NCBI RefSeq assembly: GCF_964204865.1
Contig: NC_135264.1
Location: forward strand, 6,106,001-6,170,000
Source of the DNA: Styela clava
Lineage: Eukaryota; Chordata; Ascidiacea; Stolidobranchia; Styelidae
DNA length: 64,000 nt
Reading direction: 5' to 3'
A program made the translations under genes and the position numbers. Positions within the stretch are counted from its first letter, which is position 1; the number at the start of each line of letters is the position of its first letter. Below the pieces are notes generated by a model, which was given only the letters and a program-made list of their open reading frames with translations, did not search any database and was not told the origin of the DNA. Positions 9,740 through 19,898 of this stretch are shown here, in pieces.

Positions 9740-10966
9740 TCATGCTTTGCCAACTATAGGCAAACCATTTCCATTGCTATTAGAATTTGATAAGTCCGAA
9801 CGACCAGGATCACGAAGTCGTACCGAATCAATCTCTTTTACTCGGAGGCAGTTATCACAAGCCCATAATGCTAGTTCTTCACTTCTTAAACAATTGTATG
9901 CAGTGTCTGTAAGTCCGGTACATGAGAGGTGGTACCAAATATTACAGCTAGCTAAGCAACAGATACAATTTTCTCCAGGATAGTTAATCTCTTTATGGCA
10001 TTGGAAACATGTTTGAGGTAGCACAGGTGGAACAGCATGTGGGGCAACTACTCCGCTCCCAGGTGAAGACAAATTAGACTTATTTCCAGCTCCATGGGCG
10101 TTAGATTTCCATGATTTATCATCGGCTTCATTTGCGGCTGATTTTGCCAATTTGGCCTCGGCCGCTTTTGATTTCTTTTTAGATTTTGGGGTAGTGCTGC
10201 CACTATCACTTCTGGATGATTTATCTGACTTACTATTTGAAGATTTCCGATTTGATGGCAATGGCTGCGGAATGGAAGTCTGTAAATTTGGCCTACTTAG
10301 AATTTTCATTTGCCCACCTGGACCAACAAGCATGTTTTGTCCCGGGTTGCCATTATTATGTGGCATTCCATGCATAGGTCCTGGCATTCGGGGCATTGGT
10401 ATTCTTTCAGAATTCATAGGCGGGCTCCCATCACCGAACCTGCCCATCATTCTTGGAGGGGGCCGATACATTGGGTGATTGGGGTTAGGGTGATTCATCA
10501 TAGGTCGATTGTAACCATACTCTGTGGGTGACATCATTTGGGGATCAGGTTGATAACCTGGCACCATATGCCCCACAGGTGACATCATACCACTCCCATT
10601 CCAGTTGGGTCCACCAGGAGACCCATATGGTCTTGTGGGTCTCTGTTGGGGCCCGACTGGACTTGAAACCCAATTTGACCTCTGACCTACTGGGCCATAA
10701 GGGGACGTCATGCCAGGATTATGCAAAGGTGAATGCATCATCATACGTGGAGGCCCTTGCATCATTGGGCCCCCTGGATTGTTCATTACATTCGAAGGTG
10801 GGTCATCAAAGGGGTTCGATGCCACTAGATGAGTTGCTGTTGGTGTCGGAGGAAGTAAAACTTCATTGCTTCCCGGAGATGTGGCAGATGAATTTCGATC
10901 TTTTGTTGATGACAATCTTTGCCGTTTTTTCGTTTCCCCTCCATCTTTCGAACTCTTTTTTGGCAT
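9740..10966 (-). CDS. PYGO: Pygopus, PHD-finger co-activator of Wnt/beta-catenin signalling
   Basis: A single frame of 408 codons. Residues 320-373 form a complete C4HC3 PHD finger: CFQC, then CICCLASC, WYHLSC and WACDNC, with all eight zinc ligands present. It is followed by LRVKEIDSV, very close to the KTKEIQSV tail of vertebrate PYGO. The N-terminal homology domain is marked by HLVASNPFDD (46-55), with the invariant NPF motif, and a basic KKRQR stretch (13-17) fits the nuclear signal. Between them lies a Met/Pro/Gly-rich linker. Pygopus binds BCL9/Legless and methylated histone H3 tails through the PHD finger in the beta-catenin/TCF complex. The length is near vertebrate PYGO1/2 (about 410 residues). 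No introns are seen, whereas vertebrate genes keep two or three exons. Confidence 0.92.
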   Translation of the reverse strand: MPKKSSKDGGETKKRQRLSSTKDRNSSATSPGSNEVLLPPTPTATHLVASNPFDDPPSNVMNNPGGPMMQGPPRMMMHSPLHNPGMTSPYGPVGQRSNWVSSPVGPQQRPTRPYGSPGGPNWNGSGMMSPVGHMVPGYQPDPQMMSPTEYGYNRPMMNHPNPNHPMYRPPPRMMGRFGDGSPPMNSERIPMPRMPGPMHGMPHNNGNPGQNMLVGPGGQMKILSRPNLQTSIPQPLPSNRKSSNSKSDKSSRSDSGSTTPKSKKKSKAAEAKLAKSAANEADDKSWKSNAHGAGNKSNLSSPGSGVVAPHAVPPVLPQTCFQCHKEINYPGENCICCLASCNIWYHLSCTGLTDTAYNCLRSEELALWACDNCLRVKEIDSVRLRDPGRSDLSNSNSNGNGLPIVGKA

Positions 10967-12884
10967 TTTAAATATTATGTTATTATACTATAAACAGAAA
11001 ACACACAAATAAAATTATTAGTATAAACAGTGATGGAAAATTTATCACTGGACCATACAAGTAATTTTTCAAATATATATGAAACTTCAATATAACGAAT
11101 GTACCAAAAAAGAACTACAGTGCAACTAATATGAAATAATTTGCCATAAGAAAATATCATAGTTATAGCTCAAATCAATATATTTTGGGTTAGTTATATA
11201 TCTCTTTTTAGTGGCATTTAATAACATTATGAATACAGTACATTGAAAAGACAGCAGTGGAAAATCTTAAATAATTGGTCTAGTTCATCGAGATACAGAA
11301 ATGTCATAATATAAAAATTATATGAAATGAGAAAAAACCTAATGAAACCATCTTCGAACCAACTAATATTATTTACTCATAAATCAATTTTTAAAAACAC
11401 ACGAGAAAAAAATAAAAAGTTGCAATATAACAGGTTGTAATGTTGTATAATAAGGTTTCTTATGCAAAAACTAGATATAAATATATATTATCATTCAATA
11501 TATTACGGATGTATGAAGCACCAAAAATTGTAATACTAAGATAAATAACACTATTTAGAATTAGCAGATTTCATTTCAATGGAAATTTATATTTAACAAA
11601 ACTTGTGTATAAAGTGAAATTCTTATTTAGGAGAGTTGTAAAAATGTAACAAAAAAGCAGGATTTCATTCCAGAAAAATTTACAAACAATGTAGTGTGTG
11701 GCATAGTCTGGCTTTGTCATATAAATATTGGAGGAACAACATATGTATGTATTCCTGGTTAATTTCCCTGATCAAACAATAAATTTGCTGTATTATAAAA
11801 ATTGTTAAATTTATCATCACAAGGATGATAGAGAAAAAAAATAGGATTTTGTCAAAGAGCCCCACAACAACTGCCTTGGTTCTTGTCTATTTTTCAAAAG
11901 AGTGTCAAACTAATATTTTTCGAATGCCAAGATGCTATTTGTGAAGTCAAATAAAACAAGATTTTGAAGTCTAAAAATCTTCATTACCATTTGTTCTGTT
12001 TATACCAAAGGTTCTCAACTATCGATATTCTGTTTAGCATTTGACAAATTTTACCCCGCATATTTTTCTGTTTTTACATCTGGCTTTTCTCTAGTTCTAT
12101 GTTTTTGATTTGGTGGGTCAGTATGCGTAAACCGTAAGTAAGGGTAAAGGGATCAGTATCTGGAATAATCAATCCCGAACATTTGAAATAAATTACAGTA
12201 CTTTGTAATCTAATAGACAGTTTTGTAATCCAGATCCTTTAACAAAAACATAATTTTCAACTTAGTTGACACTCAACAGTCAGTCTACTTAGATAAATCG
12301 ATAATTTTACGAGCTAAAGAGAACAAAATATCTACTTTCTAATACAAAAACTGCACTATACATAACATAAACATGATTATTGAAAACATGGTAGTTTTTG
12401 AAGTAGCCTCGGCAAAAATACCCTGAAAATCAGTGTGGTAGGAAGAGAAGATTATAAAACAGCTAATAATGAGATTTCAAGCATTTTAAATTATTCACCA
12501 TCATCAAAAAACTCAAATTCGGGGAGATAATTAAGCTATGTTGCTTATAATATTTTGAAATTCGCTACCAATGAAATACGATCAAATGAATGGCAGCACT
12601 CACAATATCTATCCAACATTAAATAATTCTGACTAGGTAGTCACAGTTGAATTCCTGATTGGGATTAGTGTGAATGATATCAAAGTAGTCTGGATCATTC
12701 TAGTAATTAAATATACTCATTCAATACAGATATACAATCACTGAAAAGATTTTTAATAATAGCCTACCTATGATCAAAATACCGAAATACGAAAAACAGC
12801 ATTAAATGAAACAAATAATGTGCATACTGGAATTGCATAAACCAGATATCTAACAAAACTAATCAGCGTAATTCCTAAGAATTG
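10967..12884. other. Intergenic AT-rich region between OSCP1 and pygopus
   Basis: About 1.9 kb with no conserved frame, RNA gene or repeat boundary that I can support. It should contain the OSCP1 3'UTR and the pygopus promoter, both on the minus strand. Confidence 0.5.
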
Positions 12885-13976
12885 CTACAAATCGTCCATC
12901 AACGACAGCAGATCATCATCACCTGAACTCTTGCTAGTGCTGATAGATTTAAAATCATCCATTATTTTAGATAATTCATTTTTGCCAGATTTTTCAGCTT
13001 TTATCTCAATTGTGTTACTACTTGACGACACAGTAGCTGAAGAAGAGGACACCTTGCTAACATCGACATTGTCCACGTTGAAAAGATCTAGCTTGAAAAA
13101 ATCACCTTCTGTTTTTTTTGCCCCAATTAAGTGACTGAGCAAATTGACTTCAGCTTTGGCTAAATTTTGCGACGATAACTCTTGCGAACTGCTTTCCAGT
13201 GCGCATTCATTTCCATAGTCATGTGCATACAAATTCAGACCAAGTGTTGTACTTCGCAAACCTCCAATTTCAACTGAGGAGTCTTTGATTTTACTGCTTC
13301 CGAAATTCAATCCCACAGTGAATTTTTCTGTCACAATGCCATTATTATTATAAAACGATATAACTCCTGGAATATCTGTGCCGACTGGTACATTTCCCGT
13401 CCTCGGCACAACAAATGTACCATCACGATTTTGAGCTTTCATATTAACGAATATTGAAACTTTACTTTTTGAATCGTGTAAAAAACCTAATAAAGACTGC
13501 TTTACAAAAATTAAATCTCCAAGTGGCATTTCATCATATAGTTTTACAGATTGTTTAAAACTTTCCATAACCAGTTTTTTTGCTTCAGCATTTGATGACA
13601 CGAATTGTAAAATTTCATCAAAATGATTTAATGTTACTTGCAACAAATCTCGAGGATTTGGACATTTAATAACTTGATGTTTAAATGTCATCACCATGAG
13701 ATCATATAACTTTTCCATACTGTCAGCGTCAACACGCATTATTGAAGAATGCACAAGTTTTTCAAATAAACTTCTCATGGCTCGCCTGCTGTAAATTGCT
13801 TGAGGTTTGAAGAGATCTTCCATAAAAGTTTTGCTGAACATGTTTACCACAATCTCGCCCATGACCTTGTTACCCCTTTGCAAAGCAACTTTCTGTGCCC
13901 TCAAACGCTGATCCAGTACATATAACATCTCACCTCCAAGATTAAAATACAGCATCGGAAGAACATGGTTCGACAT
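12885..13976 (-). CDS. OSCP1: Organic solute carrier partner 1 (OSCP1/NOR1 family)
   Basis: A single frame of 363 codons that aligns with OSCP1 over its whole length. The start MSNHVLPMLYFNLGGEMLYV matches the LPLLFLNLGGEMLYILDQRL start of vertebrate OSCP1. Then come FMEDLFKPQAIYSRRAMRSL, SSIMRVDADSMEKLYDLM and FVVPRTGNVPVGTDIPG. The C-terminus DDDLLSLMDDL mirrors the vertebrate GDDLLAMMDEL. Vertebrate OSCP1 is about 379 residues, so this is complete. The protein has been reported to modulate organic solute carriers and is conserved in ciliated organisms. Its biochemical role is not well defined and no catalytic motif is visible. No introns, against many in the vertebrate gene. Confidence 0.92.
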   Translation of the reverse strand: MSNHVLPMLYFNLGGEMLYVLDQRLRAQKVALQRGNKVMGEIVVNMFSKTFMEDLFKPQAIYSRRAMRSLFEKLVHSSIMRVDADSMEKLYDLMVMTFKHQVIKCPNPRDLLQVTLNHFDEILQFVSSNAEAKKLVMESFKQSVKLYDEMPLGDLIFVKQSLLGFLHDSKSKVSIFVNMKAQNRDGTFVVPRTGNVPVGTDIPGVISFYNNNGIVTEKFTVGLNFGSSKIKDSSVEIGGLRSTTLGLNLYAHDYGNECALESSSQELSSQNLAKAEVNLLSHLIGAKKTEGDFFKLDLFNVDNVDVSKVSSSSATVSSSSNTIEIKAEKSGKNELSKIMDDFKSISTSKSSGDDDLLSLMDDL

Positions 13977-14154
13977 TTTTGTCTGATCCGAAACAAATCA
14001 GAAAACTGTCTGGTCAACCAAAAACACGACACCAACACCCAGACAATGCTGCAATGCGCGCACGGTAAACTTTACAAACAAATGGTTATAAAACTGATGG
14101 ATGAATTTTACACTGTAAAATAGAACCACAAGGTGGCATAAGACGGCTTAAGTT
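13977..14154 (-). promoter_or_regulatory. Short 5' flank of OSCP1
   Basis: Only about 180 bases separate the OSCP1 start from the THAP-gene inverted repeat, so the OSCP1 promoter is either very short or overlaps transposon-derived DNA. No core promoter motif is clear. Confidence 0.3.
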
Positions 14155-14575
14155 AGAGGACTTGCATGGGTCACGTGACTTTGTTACTGGACGGCAATAA
14201 AATAAAAACGTCCATTTGGCTCCTGTCAGTTGCAAGTCGGATTATACGTTTCCGTTTTGTTTGGCTGTTGAAAATGGGTATTTCGTATTGTTCCGTTGGC
14301 TGTACGTATAGTATAGACAACGAAATGGATCTTCAGTTATATTCCACTGTTTTCAAAAGATCCGGAACGTCGCGCAATGTAAATATCATCTATTGGCTGG
14401 ACTGCTTGGTGTCAAGTCCAGAAGCCATCTCACTTGTGTTTCACTGTTTGCGGACAGCACTTCGTTGATGGTGAGTCATCATGTGCCGTTATCAAATTTT
14501 TAAATATTCATAAGCTACCTCATTTTAATGGAAAGCAGATGACAAACTACTGTTATTGGTAGGCCTAGGCGTAGG
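14155..14575 (+). pseudogene. THAP-domain exon 1, broken copy A (left arm of inverted repeat)
   Basis: From the ATG at 14274 the sequence reads GISYCSVGCTYS, the C-x(2-4)-C start of a THAP zinc finger. The remainder of the domain continues in another frame (KDPERRAM, a stop where Trp is expected, then SSIGWTAW, KPSHLC, and CGQHFVDG with the C and H ligands). Exon 1 ends at 14470 with a good donor (GATG|GTGAGT). Exon 2 is at 16210. A frameshift and a stop inside the finger make it non-functional. The closely similar copy B lies inverted at 17990-18323. The segment at 14155-14273 is also shared between the arms, starting AGAGGACTTGCA. It could be a decayed THAP-type transposase gene or a transposon-derived host gene. 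Confidence 0.75.
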
Positions 14576-15601
14576 CCAGTCTGGATTTCATGGCCTTTTT
14601 GAACGAGAAATCGGGCGTGCAATCAGAAATTCCCGCGTGCAAATAAGAATTCCTGGCGTGCAATTATAGCTCACGACGTGCAAAACAACTGCACTCGCGT
14701 GCAACTGACTTTGACATCAGATACCTCTCAATACATCCGCGTAAAATTACCGGTATCGGATAAAAAATACGTTGAATCAGAGAAAAAATGGACGTTTGAC
14801 CTTTGACCCCAAACATTATTTCTACAGTTTGTCGCTAATTTTGAGAGTGTTTGTGCGACTTTGGATACCGGTACTGTTCAGTACATCCGCGTAAAATTAT
14901 TGGATAAAAAATACGTTGAACCAGAGCAAAATGGACATACTTTGTCATTAATTTTGGTAGTGTTTTTACGTAGAATTAATGGATAAAAAATACGTCAAAT
15001 TAGAGCAAAATGGACGTTTGACCTTTGACCCCAAACATTATTTTCATACTTTGTCACTAATTTTGGGAGTGTTTGAGCAACTTTAGATACCGGTACTGTT
15101 CAGTACATTTGTGTAAAATTATTGTATGAAAAATACGCTGAATCAGAGCCGTACTTGGCCATTGGTGCGGAGGCGATCCTTTCGTCCATAACTATTCTCA
15201 CGGGATTCCTATTTCCTATCATTCAACACGATATGGACCTTTCCCCGAGCATCGACTTCCTTGTTTACTTCGTGACATTGGCCAATCAGCAAGATGCAAA
15301 AAAGGACGTAACAATGAGAGGAATTTTTCGCGGGTCAAAGGTTGGGGAAAGGTCCATGGTCTTTTTGCTTCGCAATATTTCGATCAGACCAAATCTTGCA
15401 AGCTGGTATTTGTCGACAATTGTGGAGTTATAATATTTTGGCATCTTTATATTACTGGATTATTGATTTTAAAACCATTTAAACCGATTTACATTGGTGA
15501 GCAATTGCAAATTTTCGGCGTGCAAAATTGATTTCGCTCGCGTGCATTTTTGCGGAGCGCTAGCGCCCTCGGGCGTGCACCTGCCATGGAATCCAGTCTG
15601 G
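14576..15601. mobile_element. hAT-type non-autonomous element, 1,026 bp, in the THAP pseudogene intron
   Basis: Ends: CCAGTCTGGATTTCATGG at 14576 and, on the minus strand from 15601, CCAGACTGGATTCCATGG (16 of 18 identical). It is flanked by a perfect 8-bp target-site duplication GGCGTAGG (14568-14575 and 15602-15609), the hAT signature. Several GCGTGCA motifs crowd both subterminal regions (14605-14700 and 15515-15580) and may be transposase-binding sites. The middle has three or four copies of an approximately 120-bp unit (CGCGTAAAATTA, GGATAAAAAATACGT, AAATGGACGTTTGACC). No transposase frame. Confidence 0.88.
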
Positions 15602-15782
15602 GGCGTAGGCCTACTTGCAGACTTGAGAGTTTAAGGTATTAATCAATAATTGCCATAAGGTATTGTTTTCCTAGTTAGCAGGTAATATATCAGTAAGTGT
15701 GAAAAGTTGAATAGATAACTAAAGTTTAACGCCAGTGCAAATGCAAAAAAATAACCAGAATTCAATTGAATTCTCCATCTAA

Positions 15783-15990
15783 GAATACGCTCGCCACGCA
15801 TCTCTGATCCCCCTGGGAGTTTCACAGGTTCCAATCCCATGCGGGGATAGTTATATGCGAGGGGATTGCAGCTCTCCTCCCACTGAGGGTGGTTCACACG
15901 ACCGCTGGTCGATTACGACATCCCCCACCATCAAGTATATGCTTCTAAAACAAATAACTGGCTAACTAATCCAGACATAGAATGGTAATC
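15783..15990 (+). mobile_element. tRNA-like SINE, copy A
   Basis: GAATACGCTCGCCAC, then TTTCACAGGTTCCAATCCCA (like an RNA polymerase III B box, GGTTCGAATCC), then CCACTGAGGGTGGTTCACAC, CCGCTGGTCGATTACG and GGCTAACTAATCC. The same order is seen at 17680-17840 (minus), 56356-56600 (plus), 23025-23120 with 24313-24440 (plus) and, in part, 50793-50910. It is probably a tRNA-derived SINE family. The A box is less clear than the B box. Confidence 0.6.
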
Positions 15991-16209
15991 GTACGATGTT
16001 GCACCTTGCAATCTGTCCCCAACCACAGATAAATTCTATCCTGAAAACTACCCACATTGGTAGGCATAGTTGCGTTTCAAATTAAAAGAAATCTTCATTA
16101 ATGGTCAGAAGGTGTCTGATTGTTTTGTTAGTTAGCAGGTAATTTATTACTGATCTGATACACAAACTTGGCACTGTCAAATGATGATTAGTGTTTAATT
16201 TATTTTCAG

Positions 16210-16268
16210 GAAAAAGGGAAGATAACCCATTATCAGCTGCTTATATGTCCCATCGATATTTGAATTTT
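16210..16268 (+). pseudogene. THAP-gene exon 2, broken (copy A)
   Basis: TATTTTCAG at 16201-16209 is a good acceptor. The exon opens GKREDNPLSAAY in the phase that joins exon 1 (...FVDG). VPSIFEF follows only after a one-base shift. KREDNPLSxDYVPSVF-like segments are common just after THAP fingers, which supports the exon 1-exon 2 pairing across an intron now carrying a hAT element and a SINE. The 3' end is not defined. Confidence 0.6.
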
Positions 16269-17238
16269 TGCTATCCCCAGAGAGGAAGAGAATAGTTAGA
16301 AAAGGGGGGATTTTGAAAAAGGCAGGACCATTTCAACAAATTCTGTTAACTTGTATGCGTTGCAATATTTTTTGCAGTTGTTAGCATAAACATTTAATGT
16401 GTCTTTCGACTAGACCTACCACACTTTAAAAAAAAGCCGCCTACACCCCTTTTCACTAGAACCATAATACTGTAAAATATTTGATAGAAATAACCCCCGA
16501 GGCATCATATCTTCCATTTGAAAGGGCTGTGGAGGCAGATACATTTTTTACTCTAAATTATGGAATGTTACTTCCAGGTTATCTTATCCTTGCTTATAGA
16601 TATCTTGAGGTTAGTGACTGCAACTGACCCATGCATGCCACACTGAAAATTCTCTTGTGTACCCATAAAATAAGGCTGTTGGAGCCTTCAGACCTTGAAA
16701 ACAGTCGAATCTGAGCACGATGGATTCATGTGAATCACGTAATATGCATTTAGAGGCAAAAATATCCCATCCTGAGCAGCCCCGTTCCACAACCTCCTGC
16801 CCAATGGAATCAAAACATTAGACAAATTGGTGTACTGTGCGCATTCACAAATCTTTGCGAATCAAGTGTGTCTTTTGACTAAAGAAATATTAGCCTTGAA
16901 ATGGTCAATCTCAATATCAACCTAGTATTTGCATATAAAACCAATTGTTTTTTAAAAATACATTTTTGATGTGCTTTATTTTTCAAATATAATTCATAAT
17001 TACTGTAAAGTGTGTGATATATTTGGTACCATGAATACAATTTGCAAATTAGCTTGGGTTACACCCCTCTCAAATAAAAGTTTAGACTCTTAAGTCATAT
17101 CTCATAATATTCTTTAAACAAAAGGTTGCGGCTAGCCGGCTACCCATCAGAATTTCCTTTCAGATCACAAAGTCGCAATATTACGCCTCGCTAAGTTTCA
17201 TTGGCAACTGTATCTGGTTGTAGTATTGGTGTCCAACT
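16269..17238. other. Non-coding spacer of the THAP inverted-repeat region
   Basis: No conserved frame. It holds decayed sequence between the two inverted arms, with no visible transposon ends. Confidence 0.4.
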
Positions 17239-17535
17239 TTAGACTGAAACCTTCACTACCAGACCCACCAAAACAATTTTTTTTCTTGATAGGGTCGTCT
17301 TGAAGTTGCTTTCGTTAAAGCACAATGGACACTTTATCTCCACCAATCCACAGTAATCACAAGTTACTTTGTCATTACAATAGGCATCAATAAATGGATA
17401 CTGAGGATGTATTATCAAGTCACGCAAGCTGAGGTCTTGTGCCACTGTGGTCTTGTTGCAACTTATACTTCTCATCCATCTATTCCATGGTCGCACCCAT
17501 ATCTGTAAGATAATGGATACAGATAGAGTTTTCAT
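17239..17535 (-). pseudogene. YqaJ-like nuclease domain remnant, downstream of THAP copy B
   Basis: The minus-strand frame contains SLRDLIIHPQYPFIDAYCND, then KVTCDYCGLVEIKCPLCFNE. This follows the pattern NPxYPFLGATPDGxVxCDCC-G-LVEIKCPFC of YqaJ-type exonuclease domains found in many invertebrate THAP- or SWIM-containing proteins. The expected ...SPDG... residues are altered and no further conserved sequence continues, so this is a remnant. It sits on the same strand as, and downstream of, THAP copy B, so the parent was probably a THAP-YqaJ gene. Confidence 0.65.
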
Positions 17536-17679
17536 GAAAACTAACGATCAAGGAGTGCGAAATTTAGGTCCATTTTCCAACCACAGCCACTAGTCGTGAA
17601 TGAATTTGATTCCGGGTAGCATATCTTTTTTACCAATGACAATAAAAAGACATTTTGAATTGGGGGGGGGGGGGGCAGT

Positions 17680-17840
17680 TATTTGTTTATCAGAAGCATG
17701 GACTTGGATGGTGGGGAATGGTCGTAACCGATTAGCGGTCATGTGAACCACCCTCGGTGAGAGTAGAGCTGCAATCCTCTCTGGGATTGAAACCTGTGAA
17801 ACTCCCAGGGTGATCAGAGATGCGGTGGCGAGCGTATTCC
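17680..17840 (-). mobile_element. tRNA-like SINE, copy B
   Basis: Inverted copy of the SINE at 15783-15990, with GGAATACGCTCGCCACC and TTTCACAGGTTTCAATCCCA on the minus strand. The left end abuts a run of about 14 G. It lies at the matching place in the right inverted arm. Confidence 0.6.
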
Positions 17841-17929
17841 TAGATGGCGAATTCAATTGAATTCTGGTTATTTTTTGCATGACCACTGGTGTTAAACTTT
17901 AGTTATCTATTCAACCTATCACACTTAGT

Positions 17930-18323
17930 AATAGGGAGTTGAGGGAGCTTGTGAATATTTAAAGAAATTGATAACGGCACACTATCACCACATTATCACT
18001 CACCATCAACGAAGTGCTGCCGCAAACAGTGAAACACATGTAAGATGGCTTCTGGACTTGACACCAAGCAGTTCAGCCAATGCAATAGATGATATCCACA
18101 TTGCGCGACGTTCAGGATCTTTTGAAATCAGTGGAATATAACTGAAGATCCATTTCGTTGTCTATACTATACGTAAGGCCAACGGAACAATACGGAACAA
18201 CAATTTTCAACAGCCAAACAAAACGGAAACGTATAATCCGACTTGCAACTGACAGGAGCCAAATGGGCGTTTTTGTTTTATTGCCGTCCAGTAACAAAGT
18301 CACGTGACCCGTGCAAGTCCTCT
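17930..18323 (-). pseudogene. THAP-domain exon 1, broken copy B (right arm of inverted repeat)
   Basis: Inverted near-duplicate of 14155-14510. Reading leftward from 18323 it carries AGAGGACTTGCACGGGTCAC, the CSVGLTYS-like finger start (second zinc Cys changed to Leu) and the GATG|GTGAG donor near 18004. The ATG of copy A is ATT here, so the start is lost. It has no hAT insertion after exon 1, so it keeps the shorter arrangement THAP-SINE-YqaJ remnant. Confidence 0.7.
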
Positions 18324-18339
18324 ATATAATCCATGAGGA

Positions 18340-18586
18340 TGTTTCCTCGAGCATCGACTTCCTTGTTCACTTCGTATCATTGACCAATCATCAATAAGCA
18401 AAAAGAGACGTAACAATAGGCCTTTTCGCATACGCTCAGACACTTTTGTCGCTAGGCAGATTTTCAGTTGCGATTGTAAACATTACCTCGTTCTCGTGTT
18501 TTCGATTTCTATTTGTTAGTTTTCAGTTGTGTTTCGGAAATTTATCGTTCAGTTTAATTGCAGTAATCGAAAATTAGTGTAGAAAT
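18340..18586 (+). repeat. Interspersed repeat, left part, split by hAT insertion
   Basis: 18340-18586 plus 22421-22445 match, in inverse orientation, the unbroken segment 23385-23680: CGCTCAGACAC, TTTGTTAGTTTTCAGTTG-like and TCGAAAATTAGTGTAGAAAT blocks. The hAT element at 18587-22420 therefore interrupts this repeat. Part is also similar to 15236-15345. Confidence 0.7.
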
Positions 18587-19099
18587 CAGAGGCGTAGCTT
18601 AGGGGGGGCAGTGGGGTACATATGTCCCCGGGCGCCAAGGTACAGGGGCGCCAAAATGGGGCTTGCAAAAATTTCACAAGGGTAAAAAATGGTCACAAGC
18701 AAGATCGCACCGGCGGCAGACATCTAGTCTTAGTACATGGCAAACTGCACACTTGGTCAGACCACTTACGACTGCCGACGTCATCACGCACATAGCTCGC
18801 TCACGGTCAGATTTCCATCGTAATTACATGGCCAAAAAATCTGGCCGGGAAACAAAGCAAAATTTGATTTGGTAACGTTAGGTAACAAAATGCACCGCGT
18901 TAATTACGTCGTTCTGTATCGTTAAGTTCTTGCCTGCGCACTCCGATGTAAGTTGATATTAGTACTGTGCTGAAGACAAATGGAAACGGAATTTGGGTGA
19001 ATGATGTTAATACAGGTTTTGAGTAATACGTGGTTTTGTATTTCGTTGTTGTCAAAGTACCGTACTTTACGGCAGAGTTACATAAAATATATTATACTG

Positions 19100-19493
19100 T
19101 GCTAAAAGACCCTAATGCCGTTTTCGACAATTCGTCGAGAATGCACAGATTTTGTAAATTTCTACGACACGGACATCAATGGCCACGAACTTTTCACCGA
19201 AATTGGAGATTGCAGAATGCTCCTCAGTAACAAAACTGTAGGTCAACCAGAAACTCCTTTGGCTCTTCTTGGTTTTATTGTGTCTTTTGGAGACGACGTT
19301 TTACCTAATCTGCGAATCTCTCCACAAATTTTGTTAACAATACCAGTTTCAATTGCAAGCTGTGAACGGTCTTTAAGCAAATTGAAACTTATTTTGTCGT
19401 ATTCGCGTGCATCAACGGGACAGGATCGTTGTTGAAAGAGAAACATTGGGGGGAAAAACAGATTTTGATGACGTGTTAACCAGTTTACGACAG
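19100..19493 (+). pseudogene. hAT transposase C-terminal remnant
   Basis: Contains LPNLRISPQILLTIPVSIAS then CERSLSKLKLILSYSRAS, the conserved hAT dimerisation motif (TIPVTVASxERSFSKLKLIK). It runs to GQDR and then, after a frame change, FDDVLTSLRQ and a stop at about 19491-19493. The DDE catalytic core upstream is not recognisable, so it is non-functional. Family similarity is to hAT proteins of the kind also found as ZMYM/THAP12-like host genes. Confidence 0.75.
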
Positions 19494-19570
19494 TGAAATT
19501 GAAAAAATGAACATTACATTTGAATTTACATATACATATATTTTTGAATAAATAATAAATATATAAACGA

Positions 19571-19898
19571 GAATATCGGTCAGAGACCGAAGACTTATCG
19601 ATCGAAAGTTAGGGGATCCCCCAAAACAGAAACTGCGGTTTCGATTCGAAAAATTCTGCAAACCCGAACTGGATTGTTTTGATTAGTTTTTAGCCAATAT
19701 CAGAAATGTAGGAAACAATAGCCAACTCCCCATGTCGTCGAAATACTACTCGAGGAAATACTTTTATGAAGAATTCTGCAAATCCGAACTGGATTGTTTC
19801 GATTAGTTTCCAGCCAATAGCCTATTTCTGTATTTACCAATCCTATAGTTTGTGTCAAATACAACGGCGCTAACCCAGGTTGCGACGGCTATTCAAAC
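19571..19898 (-). repeat. Unclassified interspersed element, copy 1 (left piece)
   Basis: The sequence from ACGAGAATATCGGTCAGAGA to ACGGCTATTCAAAC is nearly identical, inverted, to 61087-61425. The rest of this copy continues at 21096-21550 after the hAT insertion. The terminal part carries the hairpin CGGTCAGAGACCG and CTTATCGATCG. Confidence 0.75.

Noticed and set aside
10152..10971. Plus-strand open frames opposite pygopus
   Set aside because: Antisense shadows of the Met/Pro/Gly-rich pygopus linker. Composition mirrors that coding strand.
15122..15433. 103-codon plus-strand frame
   Set aside because: Entirely inside the hAT element at 14576-15601 and built partly from its tandem array. 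No transposase motif.
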